From positions 3,416,080-3,480,079 of the forward strand of contig NC_037262.1 of NCBI RefSeq assembly GCF_000002425.4: a stretch of DNA of 64,000 bases, given 5' to 3'. The DNA is from Physcomitrium patens. Its lineage: Eukaryota > Streptophyta > Bryopsida > Funariales > Funariaceae. The notes under the pieces are model-generated. The model was not told where the DNA came from and made no database searches. It saw nothing but the letters and a program-made list of their open reading frames with translations. The position numbers were made by a program, and so were the translations under genes. This document shows positions 11,990-24,620 of the stretch, in pieces; position 1 is the first letter of the stretch, and each line of letters starts with the position of its first letter.

Positions 11990-13240
11990 TCCTCCTTTTT
12001 TGTTACATTTTTAAGATTCTTTGCTGGCTTCCATGTGCATTCACTAATATTATATTAACGCCAATAAATAAGATATTTCAACTTATTTTGGTGCCACCTT
12101 GAATCTAAGACTTCTTTTACTTCAAATTCTTCATTATTGTCTACTTCTATAAGAAGAAGTAGTATTTGTCTTCTTCTTAGTATGCCCACTATCTTGTATG
12201 ATTTAAAAAGAGATATGTGGAATATAAGATGGATTTTCATTAACTCTAGTAGGTGTAAATGATATGCAACTGGATTGATTTGTGCAAAAATAAAAAATGG
12301 TCAAAGCTTTTGAAAAGTCAAAAGTATGAAGTCGTGGATGATAACCATAATTGATAAAGAAAGGTGTTTATTTTGTAGAAGAATATATCATGTTATTATA
12401 AGCAAACTCTGCCAATGGTAAAAGAGTTGTCCAATCATCTTATTGGTAGTTTATGGTATATCTTAAATACTACTCCAAAACTTGATTAATACGCTCAATT
12501 TGTCCATCAGCTTGAGGATAGAATGCCAAAGATAATTTTATATTCACTTTTAGAATCTTGAAAAGAGTGCACCAAAATCTTGATACAAATTGAATTCTCC
12601 TATCTGATATAATATCCTTGGGTAATCCATGATAGTGATAGATATTGTCAAAAAAGAGCTTAGCTGTTTCTTTACTTGTGATAGATTTTGTACCTAGTAC
12701 AAAATGTGCCATTTTAATAAAATGATCTACTATCACAAAAATAAGGTCATAAGAACTTAAAATTGAAAGATCCATGATGAAATCCATAGAAATAGAAGAC
12801 CATGGTTGTTTTGGAATGGATAATGGTTGAAGAAGTTCGTAAGATTGATGATGGAGAATTTTTGACCTTGAATAAATATTGCATGACTGAACAAAGTCTT
12901 TCACATCCTTATACATTTATGTCCCACAAATATTTCTAGATAAAAGCTCCAAAGTCTTGTTGTATCTAAAATGTCTTGCTGCCAAAAAGTTGTTACATGC
13001 TTAAAGAGTACATAATCATGCTTCTCCTTTTGGAACATATAATTGACCTTTGAAATAGAGTAGGTTATTTTTGAACTCAAACTTAGAAATATCTTCGGAC
13101 TTAAAAGAAAGATTCTTGATATTGTAAATAAGAGGATTAGAAGACATACATGATTAGATTTGTTTTACAAGGGTTGAATCAACAATCAATGTTGATTTCA
13201 TTACTTGAAGATGAAAATGGTGTAGTTTTGAGAGAATCAT
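11990..13240 (-). pseudogene. Integrase-chromodomain remnant of D
   Basis: An open stretch at 12916-12470 preserves the integrase core: MDFIMDLS, then IFVIVDHFIKMAHFV, YHGLPKDIISDR and ADGQIERINQ. That is the D,D,E catalytic pattern, with SDRRIQF around the second aspartate. Chromodomain relics (EEFEVKEVLDSR...YLIYWR) lie at 12240-12055. Stops and small shifts separate the blocks. The integrase would have inserted element cDNA, with the chromodomain guiding it to marked chromatin. Confidence 0.8.
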
Positions 13241-13269
13241 TCTTTGTTGATCAACAGATGCATCTATTT

Positions 13270-14747
13270 TATTTGGTGCAAGATAAGAATATCTAAAAAA
13301 GACATCTGATAAACTTTGTTATTTTTTGGGTTGATATGTGATCTTCAAATCAAATTTTGATAAAAATATGCTTCAACGGGCTTGGCGATAGTTTAAAATA
13401 CATGTTGATATGAATTATTGAAGATTCTTATGATCGATATACATAGTAATTAGATTAAAAGTACCTTCTAGATAATGATGCCATTCTTGAAATGAATCCG
13501 TGATAACAAAAAGCTCTTTGTTGTAGATTTTATAGTTAATCTTATTTGCTAAAATTTTTTTTAGAATGAAAAGCTATTGGATGAAGTTTATCACTTGTTC
13601 CCATTTGTAATAATATCACACCTAAAGAAAAGTCTAATGCATCTGTTTCTATAATAAATACCTTAAAAAAATTGATGCAATACAAGATTAGTGCAAAAAT
13701 TAAAACTCACTTCAAAGCTTCAAAAGATGCTTCAGCTTCTCTCCTCCACTCAAGTTTGTCTTTGTAAGTCAAACATGTAAGTGGAACTGTAACTCAAGAA
13801 AAGTCTTTGATGAAGATCAGATAATAAAAGATAAATTCTAAATAGCATTGAACATCTCTTACCATTTTTGAAATCTTTCAATCCTTAATAGTTTGAACTT
13901 TCTTAAGATCTATCACAAGTCCATCATTTGAAATGATGTACCCTAAGAAGTCGACTTGAGTAGTGTAGAATATATACTTTTCTATCTTGGCATAGAATCA
14001 TATATCTCTTAATTTTTGTAATACACAATGAATATAAAGTTCATATTCATCTATATTTTTAGAATAGATCAAGATGTCGATTAGATAATAAACAACAAAA
14101 TTGTTAAAAAACTCTTAAAAAAACATCATTCATTAGATGTTAAAAAGTTGCCGGTACATTTGTAAGTCCAAAAGGCATGATGTTATATTCAAAATATCCA
14201 TACCTAGTTTAAAATACACTCTTCCATTCATCTCTTTATTTAATACATACTAGATTGTATGCTCTTTATAGATCTATTTTTGTATAGATTTTAGCTTGAT
14301 TAAGTTGATCGAGAAGTCCAGATATCAAAGGTAGAAGGTAGCTATTATAGATGGTGATCTTATTGAGTCCTTGATAATGAACACACATCCACAATGATTC
14401 ATCTTTCTTTTTTACAAATAAGATAAGAATTCTTACTAGTGATTTGGAATGGCATATGAAATTTTTGGCCAAATTTTCTTCAATATATTCCTTGAATTCA
14501 TGTAATTCATTTTATGATAAACTATAGATTGGTCCAAATGGCAGTTGTGCTCCTTCTTGAAGGTCAATTGAACAATCGTAGGGATGATGTTTTGGAAGAG
14601 TATCTGCATTTTTCTTCTCAAATACATCTTTAAACTCTTAATATTGGCCTGGAATGATACTTGAAGTCTTTGCATCATTAGAAATAGGTGTTGTGTAAAT
14701 GATACAAGGTGATCCTTCTTTTGCAGCATGCAAAAAAGTTCTTGCAC
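13270..14747 (-). pseudogene. Reverse transcriptase-RNase H remnant of D
   Basis: Blocks on the minus strand match RT of A. At 14472-14266 a stretch reads AKNFICHSKS...[19 protein letters not shown]...[15 protein letters not shown]. The catalytic YLDD region near 14080 is degraded. RNase H relics continue to about 13270. Frames change repeatedly and the polymerase cannot be active. Confidence 0.75.
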
Positions 14748-14779
14748 CTAAAAATACAAGTTTTATTGTACTAGTCTTA

Positions 14780-16157
14780 TGACTTTCTACTAGGTTAATT
14801 TCACTCTCAGTTATACTTTTAGAAAAGTCAAGAGTACAAGGAATCCAATCTATGAAAGGATTATAGTTTTTTAACTATGATACACCTAAAATGATTGGAT
14901 TAGAAGGAGATCTAATTATATTAAAGATTACGCAAGTACTTTGACCATTTATTGCTACATCTATAGGAAGTGTTTCATAAATAACATCTTTAGAAGAAAA
15001 TAGACAACCATCTATGACTTCTATATGAATAGGTTTAGTTTTTTGTATTAATGGTATTTTATTACTTTTAACAAATTTTATGTCTAAAAAACAAGCTGAA
15101 GCTCTTAAATCTATCAAAGTGGAGGCTTTATAATTATTAGGTTCTAAATGTATAACTATTACAAAATAAAGAGAAGGTTTTGAGGAGAAGATAGGACCTT
15201 CATTAGAAATTATATAAGATTGTAGTCACATAGTCTTTATTGTAGCTAGACATATTCGTTTTTTGACAAATTGTCTTCTTTGATAATTTTTCTTCTTATT
15301 TTTTGGTTTTGTCACTTCTTTGAATAATGTTGAGCAATATGTTTAGGTTCTCCAAAATATAAGCACAATCCTTAATGACAATGATGAGACTTTTCTTGGT
15401 CGGTAAGAGGTTTAAAATGTACTGCATCAATTTTCATATCCTTTACTTTTGAATGTATGTGTTGAGGAAATATTGGTATTGCCATTGAATTGTAGAAACA
15501 TTGAGGCCTACTTATGTGACTCTCAGATCTAAACTCAAAAAGTCAATTGTCACATTTTATAGCAAAGTTAATTGTTTGACTCAATATTTGAAGATCAGAT
15601 AAATTGAGCATCAATTTCTTTACTTCATATTATAATCATAGAGAAATTGACTAATAATTACAACATCATTTCATTTGATATCAATTGTAAGTTGTCAAAA
15701 TTGTAAAGCATATAATATTACAGATCAATTATCTTGTCACAAAATATGGAACTTATTGGTTGCAACATGAGTTACATCATATTTTCAATATATGGATCAA
15801 AATTTTACTATTAATACCTTTAGATTATCTAATATTGAATCTCATCATTCAAGAAAAGTTAAAAACCATGATAGTGCTCAACTTGAAAGAATTATACTAA
15901 TGAATCTAACTTCTGATCTTAAAATTGAATAGCTTTGAAGATGAAGTTTAATCACAAGTTGTACTTGATTAATAAATCCTCAATATTTAAATCTTGTACC
16001 AACGAATTTCTTGAGCAGGACAACTCTTAGTTCTCTAAAACTTGAAAGATATTTTAGCATAGGTGGAGAGATATGATTTAGTGTAGATGTTGAAGCAGCT
16101 CTAATCATCTCTATATCTTTATTTCTTACTATTTTTATTGATTCTTATAATAATAAG
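14780..16157 (-). pseudogene. gag C-terminal and protease remnant of D
   Basis: The protease block 15117-14875 matches A (ACFLDIKFVKSNKIPL...VEVIDG...NIIRSPSNPIILG), but the DSG active site region carries a stop just upstream (about 15118). The zinc-knuckle relic lies near 15330-15370 and gag relics continue to 16157, where element C is inserted. The N-terminal part of gag lies beyond C at 37638-37935. Confidence 0.7.
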
Positions 16158-16705
16158 TGCCAAATATATGAAACTCAAAAAAAGAAAATCTTCAACACAC
16201 TCTTCTGTTACAGAAGAGAACTAAAAAGTCACTCAAAAGATAATATAATATTAATTAGAATGGCTATTGCCTAAAACAACAAGACTAGAAAGTCTTGAAA
16301 GAAGACTAAGGATTAGAATGGCATTGACAAGAGTGAAGAAGGCTTCATTTTTGCCTCCATATATACTCTTAATTAGGAGCTACATGGTGATGTCCTATAG
16401 GACCTCCAAAATATGTTAATTTTGCTAGCCTCATGTCTTAATTTGCAAGGCAAGTTATCTATATATGCGCTACATGATTAGCTTGTTCCACAAGCTATAA
16501 TACAGAGTTAAATTTTTCTAAAAGCTACCAACATGTAGTTAACTTGTGGGCCAATTTCTGACCTACAAACACATCTAAAGTCAAAACTGCATCTATAAAG
16601 CTTTCGGAAAGCTTTACTAAAAGACTTTATAAAATTAATCTATATTTATCTACTTCTATCTAATCATATAAGTAATTATTGAAATAAATGTATATATCCG
16701 TGACA
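16158..16705 (-). repeat. 3' LTR of C (type II)
   Basis: It runs from TGCCAAATATATG to ATATATCCGTGACA, giving a minus-strand start TGTCACGGATATATAC. It is similar throughout to 37087-37637. Just outside on the internal side is a purine-rich tract (minus strand AGAAGAAGAAATAA), a fitting polypurine tract. Confidence 0.75.
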
Positions 16706-16746
16706 TTATTTCTTCTTCTATGGACGAATTCTACAAGGAGCGGTCT

Positions 16747-17169
16747 TCATATGTTGAAGAAGTCAGAGATGCGACAAATTATATTTACCACATATTTTGG
16801 TCTTTATTCTCTTTGAAGATAGTTGGTAGGCCGTCTTAGCCATCAATAGTGTTTCTTATCACGGTGAAAAGATCACCCTATTATTTGGTCATTGTTGAGG
16901 CCTTTGTAACTTCTTTCAAATAAAATATTTGAAATATCATTAGGAGTTGTTCCTACCTCTAATAGAATCACCAAATAGCAGAAGTCTCTTCCAAGGTCAT
17001 GATACCAAATAAATTATATCTCACCATCTATTCAAGGAAGGACATGTCATTCTTGAGGATCTTTATCTTGATTTTGTTATCTTAAAGGTTGTGACAATCA
17101 CAATATCTCATTCAATAAATCCACAAATGAAAGCTCTTGAGTTGAATTTGCTAGTTGTTGGTTTTCCAT
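16747..17169 (-). pseudogene. ORF4 of element C, with an ATG start
   Basis: The minus-strand frame begins ATG GAA AAC CAA CAA (start codon at 17169-17167) and ends at the stop at 16749-16747, exactly 423 nt as in A and D. Recognisable blocks include WYHDLGRD, LVILLEVGTT, LNNDQII and FFNI followed by the stop. In-frame stops reflect decay. It is the only copy here that keeps an ATG at the homologous start, so it defines the likely start of the ORF. The function is unknown. Confidence 0.65.
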
Positions 17170-17209
17170 CTCTTTAGTATCACAATTATACACAAGCTAT
17201 AAAAAAAGA

Positions 17210-17371
17210 TAGAATGTAGAATGTTATCTTCCTTTAATCTTATTTCTTTTATAGAAAAGATTTGCTATTCTTTATTTTAATTTTGATGGATTTCATTGAT
17301 AAAAAGCTTAAACTTTCTTTGCAATATTTGTAAGATTTTTTGGTGGCTTCCATGTGCATTTACTATTATCA
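17210..17371 (-). pseudogene. C-terminal end of the chromodomain of C
   Basis: The minus strand resumes here after element A and matches A from the TWEP part of the chromodomain to the pol stop (HPSKPR in A). The N-terminal part lies at 32415 onward. The interruption is precise, with GGATA duplicated. Confidence 0.7.
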
Positions 17372-17376
17372 TATCC
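17372..17376. other. Target-site duplication of A, left copy (TATCC)
   Basis: TATCC immediately before the A LTR start, identical to 32410-32414 immediately after its end. Removing A restores the chromodomain sequence of C. Confidence 0.9.
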
Positions 17377-17928
17377 TGTCATGGCCATAATCATGTAAGC
17401 TAATAATTACATATAGAAATAGGTAGAAGTAAGTAAAAGTAGATAAAAGTAAGTTAATTCTATAATATTTAATATAGAAGCTTCTTAGAAACTTCTTAGA
17501 CGCTGCTTTGACTTCATAGGTGTCTTTAATTGACTTTTTGGATTAGAAACGTGGTCAACAAGTTGGCCATGTGCCACACATGTTGTTAGCTTGAAGATCA
17601 AGCTAACTATGTGGCCCACACGTAGAAAAACTTGCCTTGTAAGTCAAGGCATGTGTCCTACAAAGTCAACACATATTGGAGGTCCTATAGAACGTCGCCA
17701 CGTAGCCCCTAGTTAGATAGTATATATAGAGACAAGAGTGAAGGCTTCTTCACTCTTGTCAACTCCTTTCTTGCTTTTAGTCCAGGTTCAAGAGTCTTTA
17801 GTTTCTTGTCTTGTGGCAATAGCCATTCCAGTTTCCTTTTAATATACCTACTTGTTTATATTTTGACTTATTATATCGAGATAGCCTTTTGGTGTATATT
17901 TTTCCTCATCCAGTCTTTATCCTTGACA
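17377..17928 (+). repeat. 5' LTR of A (type I, 552 bp)
   Basis: It starts TGTCATGGCC and ends TCCTTGACA, matching 31858-32409 over the full length with few, mostly transition, differences. It would hold the element's promoter and poly(A) signals; an AT-rich TAGTATATATAGAG stretch near 17725 could be its TATA box. Confidence 0.95.
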
Positions 17929-17951
17929 GATTGACAAGAGTACACTTACAA

Positions 17952-17960
17952 TATCAGAGC
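17952..17960 (+). other. Candidate primer-binding site of A, displaced from the LTR
   Basis: TATCAGAGC matches the core of the usual plant initiator-tRNA-Met primer site (TGGTATCAGAGC) but begins 23 nt after the LTR instead of within a few bases. Element D has the same nonamer (minus strand, 37904-37912) at the same 23-nt spacing. It may be a true displaced site, or the element may prime differently. Confidence 0.4.
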
Positions 17961-18140
17961 TTTGTTTTTTCTTCAGTAAGAGTGGATTACCCCTTTCTCT
18001 TGACAAGACATAAGCGTATTAGAAGTTTGCGGATTACCTACTTCTAAACTGATATTGTTCTTAGTATCTTCTTTGTTATCAAGTCTTTCTTTTCTTTTGT
18101 CTTGAGCAATATCAAACAAATTTTTCTTCTTAGTGTCATT

Positions 18141-19125
18141 ATGGCAGAGCTTGTTGAAATGAAGAGTGCAATGGCACAAATGTAAGAGCAAATGAGGGAG
18201 TTAATGCTTGCGATGCATCAACTCAATTCACCAACACAGGAAAGAACAAGAATAGCAGAAAGTGGAGATATAGTGATGATCGGAGCTGCTTCAACATCTA
18301 CAACAAATCACGTTCCTTCTCCAATTGTACAACACCCTATAAGCACTAGAGAACCAAGAATTGCCTTACCTGAGAAATTTGATGGTACGAGATCAAAGTT
18401 TCGAGGGTTCATCAATCAAGTACAATTGGCAATTGAACTTCAACCGCAAAGCTATCCAACTCCAGGATCACAAGTCAGGTTTATTGGCACTCTACTTTCT
18501 GGTTCTGCATTATCGTGGTTTTCGTCTTTTCTTGAACAACGAAATCCAATATTGGATAATTTGGAAGCTTTTTTGGCGGAGTTTTGATCTATGTATGGTG
18601 AACACGATGCAACTCGTGTTGCAACAAATAAGATCCGAATTCTGCGACAAGGAAATCGCTTAGTAACAGTATATGCTTCACAATTTTGACAACTTGTAAT
18701 TGACATCAACTGGGATGATGTTGCACTCATCAGTCAATTTCTTTATGGATTACAATACAAAGTAAAGAAATTGATGCTCAACTTACCTGATCCTCAAACT
18801 TTGAGTCAAGCAATCGATTTTGCGGTAAAATGTGATAATCGACTTTTTGAATTTTGATCCGAGAATCATTCATGAGAACCTCAACGTTAGTACTCAATGG
18901 CAACATCAACATCTTTGCCAAACGTACATTCAGAAGTAGAAGACATGCAAATTGACGCGGTACGTTTTAAACCCCTAACTGAGCTAGAAAAGATTCATCG
19001 TCGTCAAGAAGGATTATGTTTATATTGCGGAGAACCTAAGCACACTGCTCAACATTGTCCAAAGAAACGATGCAACTATAAAATGAGGGGTACGACGGTC
19101 AAAGAAGACAACATGTCGGAAAACA
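18141..19125 (+). pseudogene. gag of A with CCHC zinc knuckle, inactivated
   Basis: The frame starts at ATG 18141 (MAELVEMKSAMAQM) and runs into protease. The capsid-like region includes LPEKFDGTRSKFRGF and SALSWFSSFLE. A zinc knuckle C-X2-C-X4-H-X4-C (CLYCGEPKHTAQHC) lies at 19017-19058. In-frame stops occur at 18183 (TAA), 18585, 18687, 18855 and 18873 (TGA) and 18888 (TAG); most fit C-to-T change of CAA, CGA or CAG. A 1-nt deletion near 19124, judged against copy C, shifts the frame before protease. Gag forms the particle and binds RNA. Confidence 0.85.
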
Positions 19126-19537
19126 GATTCGTCCAGCTACAATAGGGACCGTGCAGTTGGAACCTTGTACAATTCCTAATGAAGGTCCTATCCTCTCCTC
19201 AGAACCCTCTCCTTGTTTTATAATAGACTTATATTTAGGACCTAAGAATTACAAAGCCTCTCCTTTATTAGATTCGGGAGCCTCACCATGTTTTTTAGAT
19301 GAACAATTTGTTAAAAGTCGTAAAATACCCTTTGTACAGAAACCTAAACCAGTACATGTAGAAGTCATAGATGGTCGTCCCTTGTCTTCTGGAGATGTCA
19401 CTCATGAAACTCATCCTATAAAAGTAACAATAGACAGTCATGATAGCTACATAGCTTTTAACATAATTAAATCCCCATCCAATCCAGTTATTTTAGGTTT
19501 ATTCTGGCTAGAAAAATATAACCCTCGAATAGATTGA
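19126..19537 (+). pseudogene. Aspartic protease of A
   Basis: The retropepsin-type domain has the active-site motif LLDSGASPCFLD (DSG at 19271-19279), a body with KPVHVEVIDGRPL, and the C-terminal ILG-like motif (SPSNPVILGLFWL) expected of the fold. It would cleave the Gag-Pol polyprotein. The TGA at 19535-19537 replaces what is most likely a Trp codon (NPRID-stop-NS), because the frame continues directly into RT. Confidence 0.85.
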
Positions 19538-21889
19538 AATTCACGTAAACTTGACTTTTTCCAAAGCGTTATTAATAGTTCTACCAATCAAGTAAAAAAT
19601 TATAAGTCTAGTATAGTAAAACCCATACTTATAGGTACAAAAGCATTTATACATGCAGCAAAAGAAGGATCAACTTTTGCTATTTATGCTGCACCTATTT
19701 CTGAAAACGTAAAGACTTCAAGTGGCATTCCAAGTCAATATCAGGAGTATCAAGACGTTTTTGAGAAAAAGAATGCAGATATTCTTTCTGAGCATCACCC
19801 ATATGATTGTTCAATCGACCTCAAGGAAGGAACTCAGCCACCATTTGGACCAATTTACAGTTTATCGCAAGATGAGATGGCTGAACTGAAGACATATATT
19901 GACGAGAATTTAGCGAAGAATTTCATACGCCATTCAAAATCTCCAGCAGGAGCTCCAATTCTATTCGTAAAGAAAAAAGATGGATCTTTACGAATGTGTG
20001 TTGATTATCGAGGACTCAACAAGATCACAATCAAGAACAAGTATCCATTACCTTTGATATCAGGACTCCTTGACCAGTTGAATCAAGCTAAGATCTATAC
20101 AAAAATAGATCTAAGAGGAGCATATAATCTAGTACGGATCAAAGAAGGAGATGAATGGAAGACTGCGTTTCGAACCAGGTATGGACATTTCGAATATAAT
20201 GTCATGCCCTTTGGACTCACGAATGCACCAGCTGCTTTTCAACATCTCATGAATGATGTATTTTGTGAATTCTTAGACAATTTTGTCGTCTGCTATCTAG
20301 ACGATATCCTGATCTATTCTAAGAACGTCGAAGAACATGAAATACATGTTCGTCAAGTATTACAAAAACTTAGAGATGCAGGATTGTATGCCAAGATAGA
20401 AAAGTGTGTATTTCACACTACTTAAGTTGACTTTTTAGGATACATCATTTCAAATGATGGTTTCATGATGGATTCTAAGAAAGTCCAAACAATCATGGAT
20501 TGGAAGATTCCAAGGACAATAAGAGATGTCCAATGTTTCTTGAGATTTGCCAATTACTATCGGATCTTCATCAAAGATTTCTCACGAGTTGCAGCTCCAC
20601 TTACACGCTTGACTAGTAAAGATAAATTCCAATGGAATCAAGAAGAGGAAGCAGCATTTGAAGCCTTGAAGACATCGTTTGTCTCTGCACCAGTCTTATA
20701 TCGTGTTGATTTTTCCAAGGCATTTTTTATGGAAACAGATGCATCAGATTTTGCCTTGGGTGCAGTTTTATCACAAATGGGAACAGATGACAAACTTCAT
20801 CCGATAGCTTTTCATTCAAGAAAATTCTCAGCAGCCGAGATCAATTATGAGATCCACGATAAAGAACTTCTTGCGATCGTGGATTCCTTTCAAGAATGGC
20901 ATCATTATCTAGAAGGCGCTTCTAGTCCAGTCACTGTATATACAGATCACAAGAACCTCGAGTATTTCATGTCAGCACGCGTGTTGAATCGTCGTCAAGC
21001 TCGTTGGAGTATGTCTTTGTCAAGATTCGAGTTCATTATCACTTATCGGTCAGGAAAACAACAAGGTTTGTCCGATGCCCTATCTAGACGTTCTTATTTT
21101 GTACCAAAAGAAGGAGATGCAGCTTTTGAGCAACAAAGAACGGTCCTCTTGAAACCGGAGCAATTTCATCTTCGAGCAATGAAATCAACATTGACTGTTG
21201 ATTCAACTTTTCTCAAGCAAATCCAGTCCAGTATGTCCTCAGACCCTCTTGTTTATGATATCGAGAATAATTCTTCCAAGTCTCATGATCCTTCTAAGTT
21301 CGAGTTCAAGAATAATCTATTATATTTTGAAGGACGCCTATATGTTCCAGAAGGAGAAGCACGTTTACATGTTCTTCAAGCACGTCATGACTTTCCAGCA
21401 GCAGGGCACTTTGGATATAATAAGACTTTGGAACTCATATCAAGAGATTTTTGGTGGCTACAAATGTGGAAGTCAGTCAAAGACTTTGTACAATCATGTG
21501 ATATTTGTTCAAGATCAAAAATTCCTCGTCATCGACCTTACGGACTTCTTCAGCCATTACCTATACCAGAACAACCATGGTCTTCTATTTCTATGGATTT
21601 CATCACAGATCTTCCAAGCTCAAGATCTTATGATTCTATATTTGTGATAGTAGATCGTTTCACCAAGATGGCACATTTTGTGCCATGTACAAAATCTATC
21701 ACAGGTGAAGAAACAGCTAAGCTTTTCATTGATAATATCTATCGCTATCATGGATTACCTAAAGATATCATATCAGATAGGGAAACTCAATTTGTGTCAA
21801 GATTTTGGAGGACCCTTTTCAAGATTTTAAAAGTGGACATAAAGCTATCTTCGGCTTCCCATCCTCAAACTGATGGACAAACAGAGCGC
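19538..21889 (+). pseudogene. pol of A: reverse transcriptase, RNase H and integrase up to the B insertion
   Basis: This is one continuous frame apart from a TAA at 20423-20425 (probably CAA before). RT shows [43 protein letters not shown] and the catalytic YLDD at 20294-20305. RNase H has TDASDFALGAVL (about 20738), HDKELLAIV and YTDHKNLEYF. Integrase has an HHCC zinc region (HDFPAAGHFGY...CDICSRSK) and catalytic core motifs MDFITDL, ISDRETQF and HPQTDGQTER. Coding stops at 21889, where B is inserted between the Arg and Val codons; it resumes at 30548. RT makes cDNA, RNase H removes the RNA and integrase inserts the product. Confidence 0.9.
21886..21889. other. Target-site duplication of B, left copy (GCGC)
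   Basis: GCGC precedes the B LTR and recurs at 30544-30547. Removing B plus one copy restores an unbroken integrase reading frame in A. Confidence 0.85.
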
Positions 21890-23153
21890 TTTCTTATTAC
21901 GTGCTATCCTGCTCGAGAATGCGTCGGACGTCTGGCTGTAGAAGGTAGTATGGAGATTCGCCGATAGTCAAGCAGTCTATCAGTTTTTGACTGCTGGAAT
22001 ATAAACGACTGCAACAATGTACGGTAAATCTATACGGATGCTCTTCGACTGCTTGTCAAAGTCTTTTTTTTTTTTTTGTCCCAGCCGGTAGGTCCCTAGA
22101 CGTTACAGAGAACCCCGAACAACCCAAACTGTTAATCTTCAATACCCCTTTGTACTTACAATCTTGTATCCACTGACTGTCCTGTTAGATTAACCCAATA
22201 AATTTCATTCACTCCGCATACTCAATCCTATAGACACCCTTTTAATCCTTCAATCACAGACGTAACTCGATTTTATAAAATAGTCAAGGGTATTCAAACC
22301 CACTTCATTTAAAAATCTCGATTCACCATTACAACACTGACTTCAGCAGCGATTGCCTCAGTCTTCCCAAAACTCTACGAAGAAGAAAAATCCAAATTCT
22401 ATGTCTTTTCTTCTCCGACCCGAAGCATGAAGCTCCTCTCTCTAATTCCCTTGATCTTCCAAACCCTCCAATGAAAACCGAACTGGTAACCTTCCAAAAG
22501 CTTGAAAAACTCGCTCCCCCTCCGATTCCCCCCTAACCTTATCCTCTGAATTTCTTCAATCTTCCATCTTAGATCCGGAATTGGCTCCCACCGTCAGAGC
22601 TTAGATCGGAAATTGGCTCACGTCCTCAAGGCCTTCTCCTCCGTTTTTACTTTTAAGAGATCCATTTACCGTAAACAACGTTCCCTGAAATGGCACAGAG
22701 AACAGGACGGCCCGAAACAGAATCGAAACCCCGTAATCGGGACCACATCGAGTCGCCCAACCAATTCAGGTCCCATATTGAGTAAGATGCCCGTAGTAAC
22801 CTGGATGCTCGCGTAATTGGGTCAAATTGGTCTTCGTGTCAGACTGGCTGAGGCCTGTAGTAAGACCTGGATTTTCCTGTAACTAGACTGCATTGGGTTG
22901 CCCCACCAATACAGGTCTCATATTGGGTAAGAAGACCCGCATTGGATTCTCGAAATTGGATCCATTTGGCTCTTCAAACTCGTCGTGTGAATTGGTCCTT
23001 CTCATCCTGCTAACTCCCGATATTAGAATCGAATGGAACATTTCAGTATGCCTCGGCTGACTGTAACGGGGTGACTGAATCTGACCACTCAGTATTTGCG
23101 CTGGAGTTGGTCGATGCTCCCAATATTCGAGGTGACTGAATATTAATAAAATT

Positions 23154-23191
<38 letters not shown>

Positions 23192-23223
23192 TTTTCACTG
23201 TATACTTGTGTTACAACACAACA
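21890..23223 (-). repeat. 3' LTR of B
   Basis: About 1334 bp, from TTTCTTATTACG (degraded from TGTCGTATTACG) to ACACAACA. It matches 29208-30543 along its whole length, with differences mostly C/T and G/A. A long poly-T run near the right end (about 23153-23188) is expanded relative to the partner. Confidence 0.95.
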
Positions 23224-23236
23224 TCCACCCCCTCTG
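23224..23236 (-). other. Polypurine tract of B
   Basis: On the minus strand CAGAGGGGGTGGA directly precedes the 3' LTR. This is the expected primer for plus-strand DNA synthesis. Confidence 0.8.
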
Positions 23237-23285
23237 AACCTATGCATCCTCCGGTATGCACCAATTTACCCAATTGCTGTTTGAT

Positions 23286-24620
23286 TCAGAATATATCCCC
23301 TACGTCTTTGTCCAGTTCGTCTTCATCACCTTCATTATCCAAATCACTTTCATCTTCTTGCTGCGGAATCTCTGTACCTTCATTAAGGTCTTCCATATTC
23401 ATCTCTGCGTGTCTTCGTTTAAATATTTTTACTCGCTTCCCTACAATTGGTATTTTCAATTTTGTACCATCTAACTCCCGTAATGAGTAAGTCGCATTAT
23501 CATGAACATTTGTTACGACATATGGTCCAAACCAACGTTTTGAAAATTTCTGCAAAATACTATGTTGATTATCCAGACTATTGTCATAAACAAGTACCTA
23601 GTCACCTTCCTCGATTGCTTTTGGTCTCAATCGATGTTGCTTATCGAATCGTGCCTTGTTTTGTAACCTTGCTCTTTTTAACCTTTCCAATGCTATCTGG
23701 ACATCTTCCGTTCTTTGCTCCAATTGTCGAATCCTAATAGCCAGAAGTTCTTCTCTTGTCAATCCATCTTCCCATGGTAGCATACTCCAAGTAAGTACCT
23801 TTTCTTCAATCGGCATAATTGGTTTTTGACCTGTCATAAGTTCTACTGGCATATATCCTGTCACCGAACTATGTGTTGTTCGATCAGCCCATAATGCAAA
23901 TGACAAAAGCCGTGGCCACTCTTTAACCTTCCCATTACAAGCTTTAACTAATGCTTTCACAATCGGCGGGTGACCACGTTCGCTTTTCACATTCCCTTCC
24001 GGATTATAAGCAGTAGTCAGTGATAGTTTAACTCCACATTTTTCAAAGAACTTACGAGCTTCTTGTGCATTTAATTCTCCACGATCTGCAGTGATTTTTC
24101 CTACGCACCCGTAACGGCAAATGATATCTTCAAGCAAAAACCTTCAAATCCCCTCTGTAGATTTTGTCCTCAATGCTCTTCCTTTTACTTGATTTGATAA
24201 ATCTTCACGAGCTAAAACCAAATATCTCATCTGCCATAACCCAACCGGCATAATAACCAAATCAACAACCCATTTAAAATGAATAGCCAGAGGATACGTA
24301 GGATGAAGACCATCTCGATGTCGGATATTAGAATACGATTGACAGATTTCACATGACTCTACAAATGAGAGCACATCTCGATACATATTTTTCCACCAAT
24401 ATCGTTTCTTGAGTTTAGCAAAAGTAGCCCAGATTCCTCTATGCCTTGCCCATAAACTATCATGAAACTCCTTTAATAATTTTAGTTTTTCTTCCCTTTT
24501 GCCTATCACTCGTTGTGGCATCCCAATTCCTTTCTTTGGTCTCTTCCATAAGAATCCATCTCGAAGTAAAAATCCATATGCTTTCTTTTTCTTATTTGTT
24601 TGAATTTTTCTGTAGACCAA
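23286..24620 (-). pseudogene. Integrase of B, interrupted
   Basis: One frame carries stops at 24146-24144 (TGA) and 23600-23598 (TAG, probably CAG before). The N-terminal zinc region has HDSLWARHRG...CEICQ; the core has WVVDLVIMP, ITADRGELNAQEARKFF and NPEGNVKSERGH, giving the D,D,E triad. After the core come a coiled region rich in R, L and E and a C-terminal part with FGPYVVTN and an acidic tail ending DVGDIF. No chromodomain follows. It overlaps the RT-RNase H frame by about 115 nt in another frame, so a frameshift near 24590 separates them. Confidence 0.88.
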
